A stretch of DNA of 64,000 nucleotides from Neobacillus niacini NBRC 15566 (GCF_001591505.1 NZ_BCVA01000002.1:124001-188000); one strand, 5' to 3'. Shown: positions 48,219 through 56,535, counted from the stretch's first letter. A program made the numbers and translations. The notes: generated from the letters alone by a model not told the origin.

Positions 48219-48314
48219 GTACATAAAAATAAAGGTGTTAAAAGTTGTAGGCTTACATAAATTTGATTAAGCTAATGATATGTACATAGAGGATTGAAAA
48301 ATTGGAGGTATAAA

Positions 48315-49112
48315 ATGGACTGGGAGTACATTGATCTTCAGGCTAAGCAATGGGTAATGGAAGCTGGTGATAAAATTAGGGATTCATTTTCTGAAACGTT
48401 AAATATCCAAACCAAATCCAATCCTAATGATTTAGTGACTAACATAGATAAAGAAATTGAACAATTCTTTATTCATAAAATCAGAATAACGTTCCCAAAC
48501 CATAGAATTTTGGGTGAAGAAGGGTTAGGAGATAAAGTAAACAATCTTGATGGTGTTGTTTGGATTATCGACCCGATTGATGGAACGATGAATTTTATTC
48601 ATCAACAGCGAAATTTTGCTATATCTCTAGGTGTTTATGAAAATGGAATAGGCAAAGTTGGGATTATTTATGATGTAGCACACGATGAATTATATCACGC
48701 TATAGCAGGCAAAGGTGCATTTATGAATGACACCGAGCTGCCTATTTTAAACAAAGTAACATTAAAGGAAGCGATTATCGCCCTCAATGCAACGTGGGTA
48801 ATGGAGAATCACAGAATTGACCATAACTTGCTTATACCACTTGTTAAAGAGGCACGAGGGACGAGATCATACGGAACAGCTGCTCTTGAAATGGTTTTCG
48901 TGGCAACAGGTAGAGTAGATGCATATATTTCAATGAGGCTGTCACCTTGGGATGTAGCTGCTGGAGCAGTTATTATTGAGGAGTTAGGCGGTGTTGTAAC
49001 CAATTTACGAGGAAATAAGTTGGATTTCCTTTCAAATGATTCATTGCTTGTGGCCAAACAAGGGTTGCACCAAACCATCATTAATGATTATCTCAAAGAA
49101 GGTAAATGGTAA
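48315..49112 (+). CDS. suhB: Inositol-1-monophosphatase family protein SuhB (YktC)
   Basis: A 265-residue Mg-dependent sugar phosphatase of the IMPase family. Metal motifs: LGEEGLG, IIDPIDGTMNF and PWDVAAGAVI. It hydrolyses inositol monophosphate or similar substrates in the cytoplasm. The ATG at 48315, six bases after GGAGG, is the start. Its stop codon falls at the left edge of the hairpin-repeat segment 49111-49550. Confidence 0.92.
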   Translation: MDWEYIDLQAKQWVMEAGDKIRDSFSETLNIQTKSNPNDLVTNIDKEIEQFFIHKIRITFPNHRILGEEGLGDKVNNLDGVVWIIDPIDGTMNFIHQQRNFAISLGVYENGIGKVGIIYDVAHDELYHAIAGKGAFMNDTELPILNKVTLKEAIIALNATWVMENHRIDHNLLIPLVKEARGTRSYGTAALEMVFVATGRVDAYISMRLSPWDVAAGAVIIEELGGVVTNLRGNKLDFLSNDSLLVAKQGLHQTIINDYLKEGKW

Positions 49113-49138
49113 AAAAGAAGCCTGCGCGGGCTTCTAGA

Positions 49139-49172
49139 TTGTCGAGAAAGGTATCTTTCTCGGCAATTTTTT
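49139..49172 (+). terminator. suhB terminator (left arm of the repeat segment)
   Basis: Stem TTGTCGAGAAAG / CTTTCTCGGCAA with a four-base loop followed by TTTTTT. It is preceded by the AGAAGCC hairpin, which has no T-run here. Confidence 0.85.
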
Positions 49173-49183
49173 ACCTTTATGTG

Positions 49184-49470
49184 CTTTGAGGACGAATTGC
49201 ATAAGCAGCGAGCAAGGATTTGTCATTTATACAGAATCTTGAGGAAAAATCGAGTGAGCACCAAGCAGGGATTTGTCCTCAATAAAGGGTCTGGTCTTAA
49301 GGACAAATCGAGTGAGAACAAGCAAGGATTTGTCCTCAATAAAGGGTCTTGAGGACAAATCGAGTGAGAACAAGCAAGGATTTGTCCTCAATAAAGGGTC
49401 TTAAGGACAAATCGAGTGAGTACAAGTAAGGATTTGTCCTTAATACAGGGTCTTGAGGCAAATAGTACTG
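49184..49470. repeat. Tandem array of 52-bp hairpin units
   Basis: Five full units and one partial, starting near 49184, 49237, 49295, 49347, 49399 and 49451. The last four starts are spaced exactly 52 bp; the first two intervals are 53 and 58. Each unit has arms TTGAGGACAAATC and GATTTGTCCTCAA around a 17-base loop with GAGTGAGAACAAGCAA, so each can form a 13-bp hairpin. Units 3-5 differ at few positions; units 1, 2 and 6 are decayed. Unit 5 has TTAAGG on the left and CCTTAA on the right, keeping the pairing. Confidence 0.88.
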
Positions 49471-49498
49471 GAACCTTTTTAATCATAGTTAAAATAAA

Positions 49499-49523
49499 GG
49501 CTGTCGAGACTTTCTCGACAGCC
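49499..49523 (-). terminator. ylaF terminator (right arm of the repeat segment)
   Basis: Perfect 10-bp stem GGCTGTCGAG / CTCGACAGCC followed on the minus strand by TTTATTTT. The neighbouring AGAAGCC hairpin (49526-49545) carries a plus-strand T-run instead, so both directions are stopped twice. Confidence 0.85.
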
Positions 49524-49548
49524 TGAGAAGCCTGCGCGGGCTTCTTTT

Positions 49549-49734
49549 TTACAGTTGGCCATTTGCTCTATATTTTGCTTTTGTTTTAAATCCGAAGCCC
49601 ATTACAACAATTAATACAAGGATACTGCCAATAACCCCTAAAATACTTTTTTCACCAATGGCGACTCCTATCCCCATAATACTAGCTGCTGCCAGTACAG
49701 CAAAAACAATAAACACCCATTTAATTTGCTTCAT
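49549..49734 (-). CDS. ylaF: YlaF-like small membrane protein (DUF5325)
   Basis: A 61-residue protein with two membrane helices (about 5-22 and 30-48) and a basic tail FKTKAKYRANG. It matches YlaF/DUF5325 in length and pattern and lies next to typA as in B. subtilis. Function unknown. The ATG at 49734 has AAAGGGG nine bases upstream; the longer frame includes the RBS. Confidence 0.8.
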   Translation of the reverse strand: MKQIKWVFIVFAVLAAASIMGIGVAIGEKSILGVIGSILVLIVVMGFGFKTKAKYRANGQL

Positions 49735-49910
49735 TATGCTAGTCCCCTTTATAAAAAAAAAATAAGATATTATGCCGTGATATTTCACATAGTTTTATTC
49801 TACATAAAATGCAGTTAGCTTTCCACCATAAATGTGGTATAATACTTTAGTTGTATATGGGAAACTATAAATAGCTAAAATTTTTTGAAATAGAGGCAGG
49901 AGTGAATCAT

Positions 49911-51749
49911 TTGAATTTAAGAGAAGATATTCGCAATATAGCAATCATCGCGCACGTTGACCACGGGAAAACAACCTTGGTTGACCAATTATTAAAGCAA
50001 TCTGGAACATTTCGTTCAAATGAGCACGTTGAAGAACGTGCAATGGATTCAAATGATCTGGAAAGAGAACGTGGAATAACGATTCTCGCTAAAAACACAG
50101 CGATTCAATATAAGGATACACGTATCAATATTTTGGACACACCAGGACATGCTGACTTTGGCGGCGAAGTTGAACGTATCATGAAAATGGTTGATGGAGT
50201 ATTACTGGTTGTTGACGCATACGAAGGTACCATGCCACAAACACGCTTTGTACTAAAAAAGGCATTAGAACAAAATTTAACTCCAATTGTTGTTGTTAAT
50301 AAAATTGACCGTGATTTTGCCCGTCCAGTAGAAGTAATTGATGAAGTAATTGATTTGTTTATTGAATTAGGTGCTAACGAAGACCAGCTTGAGTTCCCAG
50401 TCATTTTTGCTTCTGCAATAAATGGAACAGCAAGCACTGACCATGAAAAACAGGATGAAAACATGCAATGTTTATATGATGCGATTGTTGAACACATCCC
50501 AGCACCAATTGATAATCGCGATGAGCCATTACAATTCCAAGTTGCTCTGTTAGACTATAATGATTATGTAGGAAGAATTGGAATAGGGCGTGTTTTCCGT
50601 GGTACCATGAAAGTTGGGCAACAGGTTGCATTAATGAAAATCGACGGTTCCGTTAAACAATTCCGTGTAACGAAAATCTTTGGTTTCTTCGGTTTAAAAC
50701 GTCAAGAAGTTCAAGAGGCTGTAGCCGGAGACTTAATTGCTGTTTCTGGTATGGAAGACATCAATGTAGGTGAAACGGTTTGCCCAGTAGAGCACCAAGA
50801 AGCATTGCCAATTCTAAGAATTGATGAACCAACGCTGCAAATGACATTTGTCGTAAATAACAGCCCATTTGCAGGTAGAGAAGGTAAGTACCTAACTTCT
50901 AGAAAGATTGAAGAAAGATTACACGCTCAGCTGCAAACAGATGTAAGTTTACGTGTTGAAAATACAGATTCACCAGATGCTTGGATTGTATCAGGCCGTG
51001 GTGAGCTTCATTTATCCATCCTAATCGAAAACATGCGCCGTGAAGGTTATGAGCTTCAAGTTTCAAAGCCTGAAGTTATTGTAAAAGAAATTGATGGTGT
51101 TCGCTGTGAACCAATCGAAAGAGTTCAAATTGATGTACCTGAAGAGCATACAGGTTCGATAATGGAATCAATTGGTGCACGCAAAGGTGAAATGATTGAT
51201 ATGATTAATAATGGCTCTGGTCAAGTACGATTAATCTTTAATGTCCCAGCGCGTGGACTAATAGGCTACACCACAGAATTCTTAACAATGACTCGCGGTT
51301 ATGGAATTATTAATCACACATTTGACAGCTACCAGCCAATGCTTCAAGGTCAAGTGGGAGGAAGACGTCAAGGTGTGCTAGTATCAATGGAATCAGGAAA
51401 AGCTTCTACTTATGGTATTATGAATGTTGAGGACCGTGGTACAATTTTTGTTGAGCCTGGTACTGAAATATACGAAGGTATGATTGTAGGCGAACACACT
51501 CGCGAAAATGATATTACCGTTAATATCACAAAAGTGAAACAGGCAACTAATATTCGTTCTGCAAATAAGGATCAAACATCAGTAATTAAGAAACCAAGAA
51601 TAATGACACTTGAAGAGTCATTAGAATACCTAAACGATGACGAATACTGTGAAGTAACACCGGAATCCATTCGTTTACGTAAGAAAATTCTTGATAAAAA
51701 CGAACGTGAAAGAATGGCTAAAAAGAAAAAAGTTGCAGAATTAAGCTAA
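49911..51749 (+). CDS. typA: Translational GTPase TypA/BipA
   Basis: A 612-residue ribosome-associated GTPase of the EF-G/LepA family: P-loop AHVDHGKTT (14-22), DTPGHADFGG and NKIDRDFARP, then beta-barrel and C-terminal BipA domains (LIFNVPARGLIGYTTEF, VGGRRQGVLVSMESG). It aids 50S assembly and growth under stress or cold. The TTG at 49911 has AGGAG eight bases upstream and gives the family length; a GTG nine bases earlier sits on the RBS. First gene of typA-ylaH-52106. Confidence 0.97.
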   Translation: MNLREDIRNIAIIAHVDHGKTTLVDQLLKQSGTFRSNEHVEERAMDSNDLERERGITILAKNTAIQYKDTRINILDTPGHADFGGEVERIMKMVDGVLLVVDAYEGTMPQTRFVLKKALEQNLTPIVVVNKIDRDFARPVEVIDEVIDLFIELGANEDQLEFPVIFASAINGTASTDHEKQDENMQCLYDAIVEHIPAPIDNRDEPLQFQVALLDYNDYVGRIGIGRVFRGTMKVGQQVALMKIDGSVKQFRVTKIFGFFGLKRQEVQEAVAGDLIAVSGMEDINVGETVCPVEHQEALPILRIDEPTLQMTFVVNNSPFAGREGKYLTSRKIEERLHAQLQTDVSLRVENTDSPDAWIVSGRGELHLSILIENMRREGYELQVSKPEVIVKEIDGVRCEPIERVQIDVPEEHTGSIMESIGARKGEMIDMINNGSGQVRLIFNVPARGLIGYTTEFLTMTRGYGIINHTFDSYQPMLQGQVGGRRQGVLVSMESGKASTYGIMNVEDRGTIFVEPGTEIYEGMIVGEHTRENDITVNITKVKQATNIRSANKDQTSVIKKPRIMTLEESLEYLNDDEYCEVTPESIRLRKKILDKNERERMAKKKKVAELS

Positions 51750-51773
51750 TATCTCTTCGGGGGAGGTTTTCGT

Positions 51774-52091
51774 GTGAATATAGCGGATCGGCTTTCTTTT
51801 TTCCCAGCGCTCTATAATGTTACCGAAAATCCCAAAATGGGGATGTGGCTGCTATATATTACAATAGTAGCCCTATCCATTTTGGTTTATAAACTTGGCT
51901 TTGCTCAAAAGCTGCCAATCGGAAAATCAATAATGATTTATATCTTTTTAGCAGCAGGTTGTACGATTCTTACAGCATTAGGAATATTCCTGCCAATAAC
52001 AGAGGGTCTAGTGGTTGCAGCCTTAATATTAATCATTTACAAAATTCGCTTACACCAGTCGAAAAAAGCTGCAGAGTTTGAGGCAAAGTAA
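51774..52091 (+). CDS. ylaH: YlaH-like membrane protein
   Basis: A 105-residue membrane protein with three hydrophobic helices (about 22-40, 50-68, 72-88) and a charged C-terminus. Start [20 protein letters not shown] is typical for YlaH. Function unknown. GTG start with GGGGAGG upstream; 24 bases after typA, so one operon. Confidence 0.85.
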   Translation: MNIADRLSFFPALYNVTENPKMGMWLLYITIVALSILVYKLGFAQKLPIGKSIMIYIFLAAGCTILTALGIFLPITEGLVVAALILIIYKIRLHQSKKAAEFEAK

Positions 52092-52105
52092 CGGGGGAGA
52101 GTAAC

Positions 52106-52399
52106 ATGAGATCGGTGCAGGATGCGCTTTATAATTGGCTTTCGATAAAGGTAGTATGCGATGCTCGTCCTCTGGATACGGCAGCGCGAGAAACGTTAGA
52201 CCTTTTTAATGAGATTATTAAGGATGAACATCATTTAACTGATATTGAAATAACAACGGATGAAGTAATGTATTATGTTTCTTTTACCCATGAAGGTGAA
52301 ACGAAAAAGACTCGGTTTCCTCGTGACCTTATTGAAGTGATGCTCAACCAAATCAATCAAGAGCCGGATAAGTATTGTAATTTTCCATTTGAAGATTAA
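52106..52399 (+). CDS. Conserved hypothetical protein, 97 aa
   Basis: Not recognised. A soluble acidic protein (WLSIKVVCDARPLDTAARET, then DLFNEIIKDEHHLTDIEITT) ending in CNFPFED. It starts 14 bases after ylaH with RBS GGGGGAG, so it is the last gene of the typA-ylaH unit. The alternating beta strands and Asp/Glu content suggest a small alpha-beta fold. No motif points to a function. Confidence 0.7.
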   Translation: MRSVQDALYNWLSIKVVCDARPLDTAARETLDLFNEIIKDEHHLTDIEITTDEVMYYVSFTHEGETKKTRFPRDLIEVMLNQINQEPDKYCNFPFED

Positions 52400-52400
52400 A

Positions 52401-52434
52401 AAAATTCATGCCGGTTTCGGCATGAATTTTTTTT
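52401..52434 (+). terminator. Terminator of the typA-ylaH unit
   Basis: 12-bp stem AAAATTCATGCC / GGCATGAATTTT with a six-base loop and T-run. Confidence 0.93.
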
Positions 52435-52435
52435 A

Positions 52436-52559
52436 CTGTCCAGCTCCAGCGCCTAGGAGCTCGGGTCATAAGCCAATCCGTCAAGAAGGCTAAAGAACAG
52501 CCTTCTGGCCGACTTGTCTTATGCCTGTCGCCCCTGAGCAAGGCGCCTCCGCTTTTCTT
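52436..52559. repeat. Dispersed-type Bacillus hairpin repeat, 124 bp
   Basis: GC-rich sequence starting CTGTCCAGCTCCAGCGCCTA and ending GGCGCCTCCGCTTTTCTT. I recognise it as a common intergenic repeat of Bacillus-type genomes. It folds into one long stem: CATAAG / CTTATG, AAGAAGGCT / AGCCTTCT, and GGCGCC-type outer pairs. It fills the gap between two convergent genes and reaches the ylaI stop codon. Confidence 0.75.
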
Positions 52560-52758
52560 ACCAATCGTCTTTCTCAGACTGTTCACGATAAAATCTGAAG
52601 TTACCTGTATCAATTCTTGCTTTCGTTTTTTCTGTGATTCTACTGCTGCAGTCTTGGCACATATATGTATGGATTGGACGATTTCGAAGACGTTTTGCTA
52701 TAAAGGATTCATCTTCTATCGATTCAATTTTGTCGCAGATTACGCACTTAACTCTCAT
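52558..52758 (-). CDS. ylaI: YlaI-like zinc-ribbon protein (DUF2197)
   Basis: A 66-residue protein with CVIC and CQDC pairs about 25 residues apart, a four-cysteine zinc ribbon, and the KRLRNRPIHTYMC segment of YlaI. Function unknown. The ATG at 52758 with GAGGTG upstream is the start. Its 3' end abuts the dispersed repeat. Confidence 0.88.
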   Translation of the reverse strand: MRVKCVICDKIESIEDESFIAKRLRNRPIHTYMCQDCSSRITEKTKARIDTGNFRFYREQSEKDDW

Positions 52759-52929
52759 AATACACCTCAAATCCTCTAGTCTTGCTTTGTTTATACTATA
52801 GTATATCATGCAACTATCATGACAAGTAAATCAATCTGATTAAGTTGCTGAAAAAAACAGATAATAGTACTATGAGAATATCTGTTTTCTTAAAGATAGA
52901 TAAGGATATGAATAAAGGAGTTGAAAAAA

Positions 52930-53385
52930 ATGCCAAATCAAGTAGAACCAAGACTTATTAAGCCTTTATATGATGAACTGCAAAAAGAAAGGTTTGTAAC
53001 ATTAGCAACAGTGGATTATGAAACAGGTGGTCCAAATGTAAGTGCGATATCTTGGATTTTAGCAAAAGATGAAAAAACAATCTATTTTGCCGTAGATAAC
53101 AAATCAAGAATTATCCAAAATATCACAAAAAATAATCAAGTGGTTATTAATTTAATTGCGAATGAATCTACATATTCCATACAGGGTGAAGCTTCATTGA
53201 AAGAAGAGCGGCTGCAGGAAGTTCCTTTGAAGCTAGCATTGATTGAAATAAAGATTCACGAGGTTAGAGACGTAATGTTCTATGGTTCAAAAATTGTCAC
53301 TGAACCGCAGTATGACAAAACGTATGACAAAAATGCAGCTGCAAGGCTGGACAAACAGGTAATGGAAGCAATGAAAAAAGCTTAG
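52930..53385 (+). CDS. ylaL: Pyridoxamine-phosphate-oxidase-fold protein (YlaL-like)
   Basis: A 151-residue split-barrel flavin/F420-type fold protein: RFVTLATVDYETGGPNVSAI, KDEKTIYFAVDNKSRIIQN and NNQVVINLIANESTYSIQGEA. It resembles YlaL. No known substrate; members bind FMN or heme. The ATG at 52930 is nine bases after AAAGGAG. The order ylaI-ylaL-ylaJ-ylaK differs from B. subtilis, where ylaL follows ylaK. Confidence 0.75.
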   Translation: MPNQVEPRLIKPLYDELQKERFVTLATVDYETGGPNVSAISWILAKDEKTIYFAVDNKSRIIQNITKNNQVVINLIANESTYSIQGEASLKEERLQEVPLKLALIEIKIHEVRDVMFYGSKIVTEPQYDKTYDKNAAARLDKQVMEAMKKA

Positions 53386-53406
53386 TCTCACGACTAAGCC
53401 TTTTTA
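53380..53406. terminator. Bidirectional terminator, ylaL / ylaJ
   Basis: Perfect 8-bp stem GCTTAGTC / GACTAAGC with a four-base loop, A-run left and T-run right. It overlaps the ylaL stop codon. Confidence 0.9.
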
Positions 53407-53997
53407 TTTATAATGATTGGATTGATCTTCCTGATCTTTCTCTAACTCTCGTTTTTGGTCATCTGGCAGCTTTTTCTTTGGTTCCTCAGGGGCGTTTTTA
53501 GGATTTGGATCTATCATATCGCCTGGGATTTCAGGCATTAACCTGCCCGCAACGTCTGCCAATTCTTCCATAATACCTTGAATGGGTCTTCCTTTTTCGA
53601 TATCTGCTGCAATTTCTTTTAGACGTTGATTGGTATCTGCGTCAGCCACAACAATGGCAGTTGCACCATAAGGGTCTTTTTTTAGACTTTCAGCCACAGA
53701 ATATTTGATTAACCCCACTTGAGATCGTTCAATCTTCGAATTTACATCAATGCCCACAATGGCATACCTGCCAATAACAACAGCAGTAGCGTCATGAACA
53801 TTTGGAATACTAGTGGCAAGCTCGACTAATCGTTTAGAAATCTCTTGACCTGTTTTCCTGTCTACATTTTCGATATTGCTGTTCTTGACATTAACTAATG
53901 ATTGCTTCTCGTTATTTTGTGCATTGTTAGTGTTATTATTACAAGCGGCTAAGATCAATAATAAACAACTAAGCATAAAAACCTTTTTCATTAACAT
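53404..53997 (-). CDS. ylaJ: YlaJ, YhcN/YlaJ family sporulation lipoprotein
   Basis: A 197-residue lipoprotein with lipobox LAAC (Cys19), an Asn-rich spacer and the YhcN/YlaJ domain (SIPNVHDATAVVIGRYAIVG, DPYGATAIVVADADT), ending in a Lys/Glu/Asp-rich tail. Family members are made in the forespore and act in spore germination. The ATG at 53997 follows GGAGG; a second ATG two codons later is also possible. Divergent from ylaK. Confidence 0.88.
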   Translation of the reverse strand: MLMKKVFMLSCLLLILAACNNNTNNAQNNEKQSLVNVKNSNIENVDRKTGQEISKRLVELATSIPNVHDATAVVIGRYAIVGIDVNSKIERSQVGLIKYSVAESLKKDPYGATAIVVADADTNQRLKEIAADIEKGRPIQGIMEELADVAGRLMPEIPGDMIDPNPKNAPEEPKKKLPDDQKRELEKDQEDQSNHYK

Positions 53998-54189
53998 ATC
54001 CACCTCCACAAAGAGTTATATAAGGATTCCTCAAGGATACACGAGTTTTGTTTACTCAACTTACATTTATTGTGCGGAATTCCTTCTATCTTTATTCGAA
54101 CAAACATATATTTTACCAAAGTCCTATCTAGCATTCGGTTTTGTTTGAACCATGAACAAGCCACAACTAGAAAAAGTGGAGGCGTCGCT

Positions 54190-55518
54190 TTGAGTAAAAT
54201 ATACGTGTTAGATACAAACGTCTTATTACAAGACCCGTATTCCATATTCTCATTCGAAGATAATGAAGTAGTCATTCCTGCAGTTGTCCTTGAAGAAGTG
54301 GACTCAAAGAAGAGATACATGGATGAAATTGGTAGAAATGCCCGCCATGTATCAAGATTAATTGATGAATTGCGAGCAGCGGGGAAGCTTCATGAGAAAA
54401 TCCCACTTGAAAATGGTGGAACCATTAGAATTGAACTTAATCATCGTGCCTTTCATGAATTACAGGAAATTTTTGTTGAGAAAACAAATGACAATAGGAT
54501 CCTTGCGGTAGCAAAAAACCTATCAACAGAGGAACAACAAAAGGAAGATGGAAAGCCAGTAATCCTTGTAAGCAAGGATACGCTAGTCAGAGTTAAGGCT
54601 GACGCAATTGGGTTAACAGCGGAGGACTTTTTAAGTGATAGGGTGGTCGAAATCGACCATATATACACTGGTTTTTTAGAGGTTTATTTATCTGGAGAAT
54701 TAATGGGTAAGTTTTATGATAAAGGGGAGCTGCCTTTATCGGAGATAGGTAAGTATTCGTACTATCCCAATCAATTCTTAATCATGAAAGATGCTTTAGG
54801 TGGATCTGCTTCAGCGTTAGGAATGGTGGATAAAACAAAGCAAATGGTAAAAAAACTTGCGATTAATCAGGAACATGTATGGGGGATTCATCCGAGAAAT
54901 GTCCAACAAACCATGGCAATTGAGTTATTGCTTCGAAAAGATATACCGTTAGTTACATTAATAGGAAAAGCAGGTACAGGTAAAACGCTTTTAGCTCTAG
55001 CATCAGGATTAATGCAGACGGAAGATTTTAGAGAATTTAAAAAGTTATTAGTAGCTAGACCGATTGTACCTGTTGGTAAGGATATAGGTTATTTACCCGG
55101 AGAAAAACAAGAAAAACTTAGACCATGGATGCAGCCGATATTCGATAATCTTGAATATCTATTTAATACGAAAAAACCTGGTGAATTGGACGCGATCCTT
55201 GCAGGAATGGGTTCAATTGAGGTAGAGGCTTTAACCTATATAAGGGGAAGAAGTCTGCCAAAACAATTTATTATCATTGATGAAGCACAAAACTTAACAA
55301 AACATGAAGTAAAAACAATTTTAACACGTGTAGGTGAGGGCAGTAAGATTGTCTTAATGGGCGACCCAGAACAAATCGACCATCCATATCTTGATGCATA
55401 CAATAATGGGTTAACCTATGTCGTCGAACGTTTTAAAGACCAAGTTATTTCGGGACATGTTAAATTATTAAAAGGAGAGCGATCTGGATTAGCAAGACTG
55501 GCAGCAGATTTGCTGTAA
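54190..55518 (+). CDS. ylaK: YlaK, PIN-PhoH (PhoH2-type) protein
   Basis: A 442-residue fusion of an N-terminal PIN ribonuclease domain (about 1-135, VLDTNVLLQD with D8) and a C-terminal PhoH helicase-like ATPase (Walker A GKAGTGKT at 259-266, Walker B IIDEAQN). PhoH2 proteins unwind and cleave RNA in an ATP-dependent way. The TTG at 54190 with GGAGG eight bases upstream gives the B. subtilis YlaK length; the frame extends 40 codons upstream without an RBS. No antitoxin-like gene precedes it. Confidence 0.93.
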   Translation: MSKIYVLDTNVLLQDPYSIFSFEDNEVVIPAVVLEEVDSKKRYMDEIGRNARHVSRLIDELRAAGKLHEKIPLENGGTIRIELNHRAFHELQEIFVEKTNDNRILAVAKNLSTEEQQKEDGKPVILVSKDTLVRVKADAIGLTAEDFLSDRVVEIDHIYTGFLEVYLSGELMGKFYDKGELPLSEIGKYSYYPNQFLIMKDALGGSASALGMVDKTKQMVKKLAINQEHVWGIHPRNVQQTMAIELLLRKDIPLVTLIGKAGTGKTLLALASGLMQTEDFREFKKLLVARPIVPVGKDIGYLPGEKQEKLRPWMQPIFDNLEYLFNTKKPGELDAILAGMGSIEVEALTYIRGRSLPKQFIIIDEAQNLTKHEVKTILTRVGEGSKIVLMGDPEQIDHPYLDAYNNGLTYVVERFKDQVISGHVKLLKGERSGLARLAADLL

Positions 55519-55551
55519 AATGCTAAGGTAAAATAAAATACAAATGTTCCA

Positions 55552-55575
55552 AACGGGTACCGATTGGCACCCGTT
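55552..55575. terminator. Hairpin between ylaK and the 165-aa gene
   Basis: 10-bp stem AACGGGTACC / GGCACCCGTT with one mismatch, four-base loop. The T-tract is interrupted (GTTTGC), so efficiency is unclear. Confidence 0.6.
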
Positions 55576-55580
55576 GTTTG

Positions 55581-56078
55581 CTATTTTACAATAAACTCCC
55601 TGACATGTTTAATTGGTTCTTGCTGGTTAGAGCCATCTCCGAAATAAACGTGGACAGGCCCATCTTCAGAAAGTGGCTTCCCCGCATTGGAGAAACCTAA
55701 AACTAGGTTCATTGCCTTTTCAAGGGGAATTTCATGTTCCGATGTTGTTGTTTTTATCACTAAAAAAGCTGCAGTTTCATCGGGCTCTGCATTTTTTAAA
55801 AAAGGTTGAAATGGGATCCCGAAACTTCCCGTTAATACCTTTTCCTTCTCATACTTTTTCTCTGTTTTTAAGGTTGGCGGATAAATGGCTCCTTCGGTAA
55901 TTTCACGATCCCAATGTTTCGAAATTGATTTGGTATATTCCTCAAGCTCGTTTGACGGATTTGAAGTGGATGAGAAGTAAGTAGTCAAATCAATCTTTCG
56001 GTCATCAAAAATCCAAACAGTGGGTTCGAGAGTAATCGTATATTTAACCTTTCCGGACAGTACAATAATGTTTTCCAT
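55581..56078 (-). CDS. Conserved hypothetical protein, 165 aa
   Basis: A soluble protein with TITLEPTVWIFDDRKIDLTTYF and a DGPVHVYFGDGSNQQEPIK region. I recall similar Bacillus proteins labelled peptidyl-prolyl isomerase, but no cyclophilin, FKBP or parvulin motif is visible, so I do not assign that role. RBS GGAGG eight bases before the ATG. Convergent with ylaK. Confidence 0.7.
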   Translation of the reverse strand: MENIIVLSGKVKYTITLEPTVWIFDDRKIDLTTYFSSTSNPSNELEEYTKSISKHWDREITEGAIYPPTLKTEKKYEKEKVLTGSFGIPFQPFLKNAEPDETAAFLVIKTTTSEHEIPLEKAMNLVLGFSNAGKPLSEDGPVHVYFGDGSNQQEPIKHVREFIVK

Positions 56079-56250
56079 CTTTCATTCCTCCAGTTCATTT
56101 CTAGTAAATTATACCTTGAATTAGAGTGAATGTCATATAAGTAAGATGACATTCACAGTACTCCTACAGTTATAGTTCTTGCATTTTTCAGTGGTAAAAG
56201 GTAAAATTTATAGATAAGTTGGGTTATCGCTCTGAATGGGGGGATCAATG

Positions 56251-56532
56251 TTGGCGTCTGAAATGATTGTGAATCATCAGGAAAAAGCCTATGCCTTATT
56301 ACAGGCAGACGCTGAAAAAATATTAAAGCTTATTAAAGTGCAAATGGAAAATCTCACGATGCCTCAATGCCCACTTTATGAAGAGGTATTGGATACGCAA
56401 ATGTTTGGTTTATCTAGAGAGATCGAATTTGCGGTTAGATTAGGCTTAATTGAAGTCAAGGATGGTAAAGCGATACTAGATAAATTAGAAAGAGAATTAT
56501 CTGCGCTTCATGAAGCATCCATTAGAAAATAG
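56251..56532 (+). CDS. ylaN: YlaN (UPF0358), iron-homeostasis protein
   Basis: A 93-residue helical protein with the strongly conserved [20 protein letters not shown] and [15 protein letters not shown]. YlaN is required under iron limitation and is reported to act through Fur in Firmicutes. The TTG at 56251 gives the family N-terminus MASE; the ATG one codon earlier is equally well spaced from GGGGGG. Upstream of ftsW as in B. subtilis. Confidence 0.9.
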   Translation: MASEMIVNHQEKAYALLQADAEKILKLIKVQMENLTMPQCPLYEEVLDTQMFGLSREIEFAVRLGLIEVKDGKAILDKLERELSALHEASIRK

Positions 56533-56535
56533 CTA

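Larger units (their letters stand above)
49111..49550. repeat. 440-bp segment with 40-bp terminal inverted repeats
   Basis: The whole space between suhB and ylaF. Bases 49111-49150 and the reverse complement of 49511-49550 agree over about 40 bp: the first 25 differ at two positions, then after a variable stretch of five or six bases GTCGAGAAA is shared. Each end holds the same 20-mer AGAAGCCTGCGCGGGCTTCT (49116-49135 and 49526-49545). Between the ends lies a tandem array of hairpin units. No protein-coding frame is present. Confidence 0.8.

Noticed and set aside
49184..49470. CRISPR-like array
   Set aside because: Regular spacing suggests CRISPR, but the whole 52-bp unit is conserved; there are no unique spacers and no cas genes.
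52353..52613. 86-codon minus-strand frame across the dispersed repeat
   Set aside because: It spans the repeat and terminator, has no RBS and overlaps two better genes; a by-product of GC-rich repeat sequence.
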